Shown here in pieces: positions 30,981 to 40,800 of a DNA stretch of 62,959 bases. How positions within the stretch are numbered: position 1 is the stretch's first letter; each line of letters opens with the position of its first letter. The stretch covers positions 1 through 62,959 of the forward strand of contig JALBYF010000087.1 of assembly GCA_023212725.1 (NCBI GenBank), read 5' to 3'. The stretch is from Tranzscheliella williamsii (Eukaryota > Basidiomycota > Ustilaginomycetes > Ustilaginales > Ustilaginaceae). A program made the position numbers and the translations under genes. The notes beneath the pieces are model-generated. The model was not told the origin of the DNA and made no database searches. It saw nothing but the letters and a program-made list of their open reading frames with translations.

Positions 30981-32654
30981 CTAGGTGCGTTGTTTTTCCA
31001 TGTCGTAGATGCGGGTGCAGGACCAGGAGCCAAGGACGCCGATGAGGGCGAGGACGAGCCAGACAAAGTGGCCGCCGAGGAGGTTGTGGGTGACAGAGAG
31101 GGCGAAGAGGGCGTTAGCGGCGTAGGGGCCGAGGGCGCGGGTGGAGGAGGCAGACATTTGGGCGAGGCTGTTGAGGGTGCCGAGGGCGGTGGCGGGGGTG
31201 AGGGCTGCGCACTGGTTGACGAGGAGCATGTTGGCGCTGAAGGCCATGCCTGCGACGACCTTTGCGGCGGTGGAGAGGAGGAGGCAGGACCAGAGGAGGG
31301 CGTGTTGGGCGGGGGCGGCGCGGGCGATGAGGTTGGCGGCGGGCATGAGCAGGACGGCGAGCGGATAGCCCCACATGGCGAGCTGGTAGACGCGCAACGT
31401 GCCGAGACTGCGCTGCAGGGGCGGAAAGAGGAAGAGCTGGACCGCGGCGCCGCCGAGCCCGCTGATGCTCAGCAGGACGCCCGTCGCATCCGTCGAGAAC
31501 CCCAGCCCGCCGAGCGCAACCGGCTCGAACAGATACAGGACCAAAACCGCATCCAGTGCCACCGCCACCAGCGAGAGCAACATGTACGACACCAGGACCG
31601 CACGGATCTGCGCTACGCGCAGCAAGCTGCCCACCCCCGCCTGCCGCACGGGCGACCCCTCCCGGCTTGCCGCACCACTCGGCACGGGCGAACCGGTCGG
31701 TGTAAACCCAGACGTCCAGCTCTGCATCCGGATCATCGAGCGCGACCCCGACCGACCCCTCCGCCCCGCCGCCCGCACCGTCGAACCCGCCGGACTCGCA
31801 GTCACTTGACCGCCGCTCGTCGCGCCGTAGCCCGCCACGCGCTGATCCGCCTCGCGCGCCGCGTCGCGCCGAGCCTCTACAATCCTCGGCAGCGTTTCCT
31901 CGAGCAAGAGCGCGCTGAGGCTCATACTGGTGAGCGTGATGAGCGCCGAGGTGAGGCACGGGAGGAAGTAGGGATAGCGGCGCCAGAAGCCGTGCCAGTA
32001 GAGCGAAGCGCCGGGGCCAAATGTGGCGGGGTACTTGTCGACCGGGTTGGAGAGATAGCCGCCAATGAGCGGGCCGACAAAGCAGCCGACGGTCCAGGTG
32101 AGCGGGAGGAGGGTGAAGGCGCGCGCCTGGTTCGACGCGTCGGTGATCTCGCCCATCATGCTCTTGACAATGGCGACGTTGCCGTTGGTGGCGCCGGCGA
32201 GCGCGCGCGCGAGCACAGCGCCGACAAACGTGCGCGCCAACCCAAACAGCAGCGCCGAGCAGACGACCCCCGCCAGCCCGCTCAGCAGCACCGGCTTGCG
32301 GCCAATCCGGTCCGAGAGCGACCCCCAGTATAGAATCGTGCACGCCTGCGCCAGCGCAAACAGGCTCTCGATCACCCCGGCATAGAACCCCACGCGCGCC
32401 TTGTCGTCCGTCGCACCAATGTCAAACACCATCTGGTTGATAAACGGGAAGATGACCGAGAAGCTGATCGGCTCCGCGAACCGCGTCAGCACCAGCACCG
32501 TAATCTTCCGCACCGGCAGCGGCGTCGCCTCCCCCTTTCCCCCCCGCGCCCCCGCGCCGCCCTCTCTCTGCGCCTCGCCATCGCCCTCTGCGCTCCCCAG
32601 CAACGCGCGCTCCTCGCTGGCGTCGGACCCTCTACGGGCCCCTTTTGTCGTCAT
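30981..32654 (-). CDS. Major facilitator superfamily transporter (ZIFL / YCR023C-like)
   Basis: The protein has 557 residues with about 12 hydrophobic segments. I took the ATG complementary to 32652-32654 (MTTKGARRGSD). The cytosolic N-terminus is acidic and Gly-rich. The first membrane block starts ITVLVLTRFAEPISFSVIFP. The classic MFS loop 2-3 motif is present (GSLSDRIGRKPVLL), and the loop 4-5 segment reads LARALAGATNGNVAIVKSMMGE. A Ser/Gly-rich central cytosolic loop (about residues 255-335) divides the two six-helix bundles. The layout resembles fungal relatives of plant zinc-induced-facilitator-like carriers and yeast YCR023C, whose substrates are mostly unknown. I cannot name the substrate. 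The gene ends 159 bases from RAD3 and is divergent from SHQ1. Confidence 0.88.
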   Translation of the reverse strand: MTTKGARRGSDASEERALLGSAEGDGEAQREGGAGARGGKGEATPLPVRKITVLVLTRFAEPISFSVIFPFINQMVFDIGATDDKARVGFYAGVIESLFALAQACTILYWGSLSDRIGRKPVLLSGLAGVVCSALLFGLARTFVGAVLARALAGATNGNVAIVKSMMGEITDASNQARAFTLLPLTWTVGCFVGPLIGGYLSNPVDKYPATFGPGASLYWHGFWRRYPYFLPCLTSALITLTSMSLSALLLEETLPRIVEARRDAAREADQRVAGYGATSGGQVTASPAGSTVRAAGRRGRSGSRSMIRMQSWTSGFTPTGSPVPSGAASREGSPVRQAGVGSLLRVAQIRAVLVSYMLLSLVAVALDAVLVLYLFEPVALGGLGFSTDATGVLLSISGLGGAAVQLFLFPPLQRSLGTLRVYQLAMWGYPLAVLLMPAANLIARAAPAQHALLWSCLLLSTAAKVVAGMAFSANMLLVNQCAALTPATALGTLNSLAQMSASSTRALGPYAANALFALSVTHNLLGGHFVWLVLALIGVLGSWSCTRIYDMEKQRT

Positions 32655-33094
32655 TCGGTCGTGTGATCGTTTCGCGCTGGCCAGCTCGCCGGTTCGCAAG
32701 GCAGTGTTGCGGCAGAACGAGCAGTGTGCAGCAGATGCAAGGACCAAGTGTATCGTTACTGGTCAAGCGTCAATATGGTGCTTTGTAAAGGTTACCCTGG
32801 GCACGGCGAGTGCCAAAAGGGCGTGACCGGCAAAGCGGCGACATGGACGTACTGTGACTCGAGCCCACGGTGACCATGTCGCCACAATCTGTCCTGTGAC
32901 TCGCTCGCCAGACTGGGCGGACGAAGGCGGCTCTGGTGTCGCGAAATTCGCCGGTTTTGATACCGGCTTCGGTCGAAATCCGCCTTTTTCGAGCGGGAAT
33001 TTTGACGACCACCGAAAGCTGCTAGATCGGCGGGCCAGAGGAGCAGGGAGGATGCTCGCCTTGCCTCCTGCATCCATCGAACCAGCACATCGCA
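32655..33094. promoter_or_regulatory. Divergent promoter region MFS transporter / SHQ1
   Basis: These 440 bases lie between divergent start codons. The sequence is of mixed composition and I recognise no core promoter element. Open frames crossing it are extensions of the flanking genes' opposite frames. Confidence 0.45.
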
Positions 33095-34483
33095 ATGGAG
33101 GGCTTTCAGATCCCGGACTACTCCTTGTCCCAGGACAGCGACCACGTGTACCTGAACGTCCGATGCTCCGGCCCGGTCGCGTCTTCGCCGTCGGTGGCGG
33201 TGGAGGGTCGCATCTTTGGCTTTCACGTCGGCGGATACTACCTCCCGCTGGTGCTGCCGGCGCCGGTGCAGGCATGGACGCTGACGTCGCATGCCGAGGG
33301 CGGCAGCACCTGCTTCCGTGTACAGCTGACCAAGCATACGGCTGGCCAGCACTTTGACCAGCTGGACCAGCTTCAGCCGCAGATCCTGCCCGACGAGCAG
33401 CTCCGGCAGGCGCAGTCGGATGCCGAGCAGAACAAAGGGTTCTTCCAAGCCGGCACCGGCAGCACACAGGAGGGCGAGGGGGATGGCGCTGACGAGGCAG
33501 CCAAGTTGCTGCTGTCGCAGGCGCTCAAGAACCAGGGCCTGACCACCGTCAACGACGACGACGGAGAGGCGCGCTATGACCATACAGACGCGCCGCGTGA
33601 TGCGGCGACTCGCTCATCGGTGACGCCCAGAAGCGAATATGGGTATGGCGTATGCGGCCAGTCGTATGGCCTGCTACTGCAGCCTGGCATGGAGGATCCA
33701 CGGCAGATCCTCGAAGTCAGCGACCCGGCGGCAACGCCCTTGTCAAAGCGGGCGGAGGCGGCCGAGGCCTTCGAGGATGATCGGTGGGACGAGGGCTACT
33801 ATATGGACAACTTTCTCGACCAGGACGGCGAGGTGGCCTACCTACTACGATATGCACCTCACTTCGGAGCCTCTAGCACCGCTGGCAGCTCGACAGAGGA
33901 GCAAGACACGACACCGACGCAAACGTTCGAGCGTTCCTGCCTTCTACTCGAGCTTCTCTGCGCGCTTAGTTACGACGACCGGACCAACGAAGGCGAGCAG
34001 ACGGTCGAGTCTGGCTGGACGATCGCCAAACTGAGCAGATGCCTATCTGCTTCCGCCTCTGCATCGAATCACGCAACGCTCGAAGCAGGTGTGGCGCAGA
34101 CCGTACGGGCCTACATCCAGCGGGTGTTGACGGTGCCGCTGTATCGACACTGGGGGCTGGCACTGCAGTGTCTCAGCGATGCCGCCAGCCACCTACGGGC
34201 AGGGCATGAGCACGTTCGGTACTGCCTCGACCAGATCGACTCGCGCCTCCAGGCGAATCAGGACCCGGTCCTGTCCAGGCTCGCCGAAGTCTGGGTCGTG
34301 CCGCTCCAGGCGCACGTCCCCGCTGACGAACAGCTCACGCAGCTGGCAGAGGCCTTGCAGCGCATACTAAAGGACACCTCCGTCGTTAGTAAGCTCTCAG
34401 TGGGCGGTGAGAAGTGGGATCTCGAAGTGCTCGAAGAAGCGGCAAAAGAGGCCTTGGAGACGGGCCAGGGCGGGTGGGTATAA
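33095..34483 (+). CDS. SHQ1: SHQ1-like H/ACA snoRNP assembly factor
   Basis: The protein has 462 residues from the ATG at 33095 (CGCAATGGAG). The N-terminal CS domain (about residues 1-95) has the Shq1 pattern: YSLSQDSDHVYLNVRC, then GRIFGFHVGGYYLPLVLP. The helical SHQ1 domain begins with YGYGVCGQSYGLLLQPGMED (about residues 181-200) and continues with DDRWDEGYYMDNFLDQDGEVAYLLRY. The C-terminal half is all helical with few charged loops. Shq1 chaperones the pseudouridine synthase Cbf5/dyskerin before it joins H/ACA particles and telomerase RNP, mimicking RNA at its binding surface. Length is slightly below yeast Shq1 (about 507). A linker of about 50 Gln/Asp-rich residues separates the two domains. 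Confidence 0.88.
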   Translation: MEGFQIPDYSLSQDSDHVYLNVRCSGPVASSPSVAVEGRIFGFHVGGYYLPLVLPAPVQAWTLTSHAEGGSTCFRVQLTKHTAGQHFDQLDQLQPQILPDEQLRQAQSDAEQNKGFFQAGTGSTQEGEGDGADEAAKLLLSQALKNQGLTTVNDDDGEARYDHTDAPRDAATRSSVTPRSEYGYGVCGQSYGLLLQPGMEDPRQILEVSDPAATPLSKRAEAAEAFEDDRWDEGYYMDNFLDQDGEVAYLLRYAPHFGASSTAGSSTEEQDTTPTQTFERSCLLLELLCALSYDDRTNEGEQTVESGWTIAKLSRCLSASASASNHATLEAGVAQTVRAYIQRVLTVPLYRHWGLALQCLSDAASHLRAGHEHVRYCLDQIDSRLQANQDPVLSRLAEVWVVPLQAHVPADEQLTQLAEALQRILKDTSVVSKLSVGGEKWDLEVLEEAAKEALETGQGGWV

Positions 34484-34898
34484 GACTGCCGCTCCGCCTG
34501 TTAGATCATGTACTATCACCTCTACGCGTTGCTCTTAACGCGTCAGTAACGCGACACTTACACCTCACGCTCACATCGAATAGAATGAAGACGCGACCGA
34601 GCTACATCACGAATTACGCCCACCATCGTGATGGTTATTGTGAGTTTGAATGGCACGCACGCACGACTCAGCACTCTCTACTGCCCTAAACGCGACGCGA
34701 AGACACATAGACGTCAAGACCTATCAGCGCACTGCTGAGCAGCTCAGCTTCACATCGTTGACCACCATCTGGATCGCCATCATCGCCGACGCTACCCATA
34801 TTGCATAAGCTGCAACCGCCCGCTTGCACTGTTGCAGCATGTCCGTGTGAAGTAGAACTGGATCTTGTCAACTACTCTCGGAACCCCTTTCCCCCGAC
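34484..34898. promoter_or_regulatory. SHQ1 / DNMT5 intergenic region
   Basis: These 415 bases precede the DNMT5 start. They include short AT-rich segments and a GTTATTGTGAGTTTG element near 34633. No gene or clear TATA box is seen. The DNMT5 ATG lies in CCCCCGACATGTCC. Confidence 0.45.
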
Positions 34899-37800
34899 AT
34901 GTCCAGATCTACGCCGACCAGAACACGCGCCTCGCAGGGCCGCATCACCTCCTTCTTCACCCGCCAGCAGCAGCAGCAGCCTGGTTGGTCCAGCAAGGAC
35001 GACGCAGCAATACCAACAGGCACGTCGCTTTCCGCTTCACCCGCCCCAGCGGCATCGTCTCCAGCGTCGCGCCTCCAGCGATCCTCGCCACGGAAGCAGA
35101 TCTCCGTATTGATCGGCGCAGGTAATACGTCACCGCCCTCCGTCTACTCGACATCCCCTTCTCCTGCTTCTTTCGGCTCAGACTCAGAGTCGGACGTGCC
35201 TCGCAAGCGTAGACGCAGGGACAGTCCCAGCGATGAAGAGTACTTTGAGCCAAGCGATTCCGACACCGCCTCAGACATAGCCTACGAAGCCACCCCGAGC
35301 ATCGCATCCGACAGCGGCGAAGATGCCGCATCTCACACACCTAGCACCGATCTTCTAGAGACGCCCGGCGAAATCGACGCTAGCCTGGGCTACTTTTACG
35401 GCACAGATCCTTTCATCGACCTTACCTATCTCGGAAAGCCGTTCGCAGATACTGCTTTCAGCTGCTTTACTGCCGTCAGCAGCAATGGGCGTAAGAGGCA
35501 GAAGCGAGCCGGAGCCTCATCGCCATCTCCTGCCAATGTTCAGCACGCCCGTCTCTTTTCTCTCTTCGAAAGGAAGAGGCGCGCCCCCAAGCACGACCTG
35601 CAGCAGCTTAGTGATTTCTTCGATGACGAAGACGATGGTACATACCCCAGCGCTAGGAAAAACAAACTCACCGGATCCAGGAACTCCACCCACACTTCTT
35701 CCAGCTCGAGCGCCAAAGGATGGAAGTCGGCTTTCGCCAAACAGCGCTCCTTCAAGAGAATGCCCTTTGTTCCCTCCCCCGACCAGGTCGCCCGACATCG
35801 CGCCGATGCAAAGAAGAAATCTGAAGAGGACCAATATCCTCCGATTCACCACCTCTCGGACATCTTTATGGACATGGTCGACCGCGCTCCGGCCATCCTT
35901 GAGCTTGCCAAGACGCTCGAAAATCGTCCGCTCAGGGTGGCCACGATGTGCAGTGGTACCGAATCGCCCCTGCTAGCCCTCGAGCTCATGTGCCGTGCCA
36001 TTAAGGAGAAGCACGGAATTCGCATCAAAGTGGAGCATGTCTTTTCATGCGAAATCGAGCCGTTCAAGCAGGCTTATATCGAGCGTAACTTTTCCCCACC
36101 GATCCTATTCCGAGACGTCACAGAGCTAGGCGGCGAAAAAGCCCATACCGCCTATGGCGCACTGGTCGACGTGCCTGGCAATGTGGATTTGCTCGTTGCC
36201 GGTACCTCTTGTGTCGACTACTCGCATCTCAACAACAACAAAAAGGGGCTCGCCGACGGTGGCGAGAGTGGAAGGACATTCCATGGAATGCTCGACTGGG
36301 TCAGGCGCCATAAGCCCGCCCTGGTCATCCTCGAGAACGTTAAAAACGCACCATGGGTCGGCGTCGCCGAAACCATCGTTGCTGAAGCGGGTTATGACGT
36401 CGGTTTCAGCAACACTTTTGATACCAAGAACTACTACATTCCACATACCCGTCAGCGAGGATATCTTCTCGCTTGTCGAAATACCCGCGACTCGCTCCCC
36501 GAAAACTGGGAGCTTATAACCGGCGCCTTGATACGGCCCGCCTCGAGCCCGCTCGACGCTTTTTTGCTCCCTACCGATGACCCACGTATTCAGCGAGTCC
36601 GTCGCCAATTTGCACACGGCGAAGGACTCGGCAGGGGGAGATCCACTTATGACTGGAGCAAGTGTCAGAGCCGTCACGAACGCGCTCGAGACGAGGAAGA
36701 GCTGGGCAAGACGCGTCCTTTGACCGCATGGGAGGAAGGTGGTACCTGCAAAATGTCGCATGACGGCTGGAACGAGTGGGCCATTCGCCAGCCCGAGCGC
36801 GTCACCGATCTCTTGGACATCACCACCCTCCGCTTCGCTGCCATTGGTCAGGACCCGATCTATAAGTCCAAGCTCTGGGAGCTGTCTCAGAACGTGGATC
36901 GAAACGTAGCCGCATCCCGGCCTGGTGTGGCACCCTGCCTGACGCCGTCTGGGATTCCCTTTTTGACATCGCGGGGCGGGCCCCTGATCGGTCTTGAGGC
37001 TTTGTCTCTCCAGGGACTTCCCTTGGATGAACTGCTGCTTACCAGAGAGACGGATGATCAGCTGCAAGACCTGGCCGGGAATGCAATGAGCTCCACCGTG
37101 GTCGGTGCCTGTGTCCTTTCCGCCTTGCTCGTCGGCATGGGCGACCTTCGCAAAGACGGCCAAGAGCGCAATACGAAGCAACTCCCCTCGGCCGAACAAC
37201 AACTCGAAGCATCGAGCGAAGTGATCGATGCTGTTGCCGAGAACAGATCACGCATTATCCGGTCCGAGCTGCTACAAGCCCAGCAGCTGGATTTGACCAG
37301 CAGTGTCGCGGTTTCAATGCCGGATCTCTTGAGATCCGCGACCGCCAGTTCTCAGCTCTGCAATTGCGAAGGGCGAACTCGGCTGGTAGAGGCCCAAATA
37401 TATCGATGCAGTCGGTGCGATCACACCGCCTGTGAGAGCTGCAAGGGCCGTCCTGTCCACCAGTTCGGCCCAGATAAGCTCCTACGTTCACATCCGGATG
37501 ACTTTGCGCCTCAGCTGAAGGCAGCTCTCCCCATGCGGCTGCGAGCAGGAGGTCTAACACGCGAACGAATCGCATCGATGATCGAGGGGCTCACATTCAG
37601 GGATAACAAGGTGGCGCAAAAGTGGTGCAATCGAGTCGCCGAGGTCCTAAAAGATGCCGAATTCCGTTTCCACACGCTTTTGCGACAGAAAGTTTGGCAG
37701 GCCCAGTTCACTCTGCCTGGCGCTCGCCTTGACCTGATCCTCGATCCCGTTGAGCCGCACTGGCGCATCTTTGTCGAGCCTGCCGTAGACGAGGCTGCCG

Positions 37801-40800
37801 GAAGCGACCTCCGAGCGCTCTTGCTCCAACCGGTGGCGCGAATGCACTTAGACCCGACAGCTACCGGACTTCATCTCCTAGATGGAAAGTGGGAGCTGTG
37901 CTTGCCGAGCTTCACAAAGGCAACGGCTACCATCAAGAGCACGGGCGCCAAGGTCTCCAGCTGGCAAAGCGCTATGGGTCTGGCGGGCAAATTCACCGAT
38001 AATCAGCGATTCTCTGAGATGCACGTTTCCCTGCCAGAACATATTCAGGCTGATCTCGACGTCAATATTGACGGTGTCTACGACCTCTTGGAACAGTGTG
38101 GAACGGCCTGTGGAGCCCTGCATGTTCGTCGCGACGACCTCGACACAGCCACGAAACGGCGGCTTTTCCTCTTCATCGACACGGACAGGTTCAAAGATCA
38201 AGAGGCGGATCGATTTGTCTTCTCTACAGATATATCCCGATGGCCGTATCCACTCGAACGGGTCTGTGTCGCTCAAGTCAAGGCTGGATGGCGGCCCAAG
38301 CCGGCCCGTCCCGGCCAAACTGAAGTCGTTGAACAAGTCGAACTGCATATCTCCGGGACGTGGCGAACTGCGCATGACTTCGCCGTCAGAGCAGGCCAGG
38401 ACGTCGATGGAGAGGTCTCAATTCCTCAGCAAGCTCCGGAATTAGATCTACGGAAGGAAGGTTGCGACTCCTCCCTCGCGTTTCTGGCTTGCCAGGCGCC
38501 CGTGACCGATGCAGGCGTGGATCGAATCTGGCCCGCAGCGGGTGTCTGGGGGCAGGTTGACCTGCTACACAAGACTCATACCACCTTTAGCCACCTCGCA
38601 TGGCTGGTGGAGAGGTTGCCAGACGTCGAAACATTTAGTCAATGGACGCCTGCACCGCACAGCGGCTTTGACTGCGCTACAGCCAGTTGTGCGCAGTGCG
38701 CACCTCTGGAGCCGGAGCTTCAGTGGTTAGCTGTGCCTGGCAAGCCTGTGACACCGATCGAGAATACTTCGCAGGCGGGTCCATACGAACAGGCTTTGAA
38801 GAACCGTCCGCCGCCGTTTGTCGTCCACGTGCGTCTCAAAGACGGTACAGCGCAAGTTCTTTTCGGAGTCAATGCTGCTACTCTTATGCACCGCGCTGTC
38901 TCGCGACTGCCTGCTGCCAAACATGCCGGCCCTGTAGAGCTCTCGTGGCGGCTCACCAAGCTCGACCGGTCGCTGGACATGTTCAGCCTGCCAAAGTATA
39001 CCTTGCGCAGCAACCGAAAGGACGCCGAAGCACCCAGCCCGGCTCTCTTCGCTCTGCAGCTGCGACGCGAGCAGAAACGGTCGCTGACGTGGATGCTCGA
39101 GCAGGAGCGCGAAGATGTAGAGCCTTTCTTCGAAGAAGAGATTTCCGAAGGGCTGCTCGACCCGCTGGGTCTGAGAGCAGAAGGCCGCGCTGTCCGGCCT
39201 GTCACGATCCGGGGCGGTGTGCTTGCCGACGCCGTTGGCTATGGGAAAACATGCATCTCGTTGGCCCTGATCGCGTCGTCGCCGGATCGGACAAAACTGC
39301 CAGCCCTCCCGGCGGGGGAATCGGGGACGTATATTCCCACCAAAGCGACCCTGATCATCGTTCCCGGACATCTCTGCAAGCAGTGGCAACGCGAGTTGCA
39401 CAAATTCTGCCGGTCGAAACTGTCGGTGTTGGTGCTTACCTCGAAGCTTGAGATGAACCATCTGACAATTCAAGAGGTCCTCAAGTCAGACATCATCATC
39501 ATGTCTGTCACTGTGTACAAGTCGGACGCCTATTGGGAGACGCTGGCGAGAGTCGCTGCCTCGAATCCGCTGCCTAATAAGGCGGGTCGCTTCTTCAACG
39601 CCGCATTGAAGAAGTCACTTTCTGCCTTGAAGAATCGCGTCAGAGAGCTGACCAGCAAAGACGGGGACGGCATTCGCGAGCTCGCCAGATCGATCAAGTC
39701 GAAGGTCGACTTCGATGACTCGCATATCACGACACACAAGGCACGCTCCCGTCTGAAGGGCCAAGCCTATATGGATGCTCACAAGGGAGGTAACGCCATG
39801 GACGTTGATTCGGATGAGGCGCAGAGAGGCCTGTCCCGGAGTCAGATGCCAAAAGAGCTGCAATTTTCTTCTGGCAAGAAAGAATCCGATCCGTGGAATC
39901 TTAAGTCTTCCGCGGTGAGGAGGGATTGGCGGCAGATGAGCTGTCCGCCGCTGGAGATGTTCATGTGGAACCGCGTCATTGTCGACGAATTCCACTACAT
40001 TGGAGACGCGATGGATCGCACGCTCGCCGGTGTTACCAGTCTACAGGCAAGGTCCAAGTGGATATTGTCGGGCACGCCACCCACCGCCGACTTTGCCGAT
40101 GTGAAGAGTATTGCCGTCTTCCTCAATATCCACCTTGGTGTTGACGACGATGCCGACACTACTAAAGACTCTGTTCGCAAAGCTCGCGAAAGGACGCGCA
40201 CGGCGGCGGAACGATTCAACAACTTCCGAGAGATGCACTCGCCTGCCTGGCACCATCGGCGCCAGGAGGTCGCGCAGCGCTTCCTGGATCGCTTTGTCAG
40301 AAGCAACGAGCCCGAGATCGGCGAGCTTCCGTCCCAACAGCTGATCAAGCCAATCCGCCTGCCCGCGGCCGAGTCGGCCCTCTATCTCGAGCTTGCTCAC
40401 GCGATCGAGAATCTCGACCTCCGCCACCAGCGTAAAGTCTTCAAGGCGCGCCCTAAAATCAAGCCGGTTGTCTCAAGGAAGACAGACGCGTTTCTTGATG
40501 ATGATGACAGTGACTTTGCCGGGTCGAGAAAGAAAAAGGCAGCTTCCGCAGTGGCGAAGAAGACGCTCGGCGATCCCAATCTGGCGATGAGCCACCGAGA
40601 TCAGAGGCTGATCGACACGCTCGGAAACTCCTCTTCGCCGGAAGAGGCTCTGCTGAAGCGGGCGTCGGTGTATGACGACTTTGCCGGCGTTGACCTTGAC
40701 GCGATGCAGGGCGTCAGCAATGCGATCAAGGCATGCGAGTACATTGTTCGAGAGAGGACAAAGCAGCTTGTCGACTGCCGCGAGCAGTTGGAGCGCGAGC

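Noticed and set aside
30990..32333. A 447-codon + strand frame opposite the MFS transporter
   Set aside because: It is Arg/Gly/Glu-rich with no motifs. It is the GC-rich shadow of the transporter, which has complete MFS signatures on the minus strand.
36126..37202. A 358-codon minus-strand frame inside DNMT5
   Set aside because: It lies opposite the methyltransferase catalytic motifs and shows no domain of its own.
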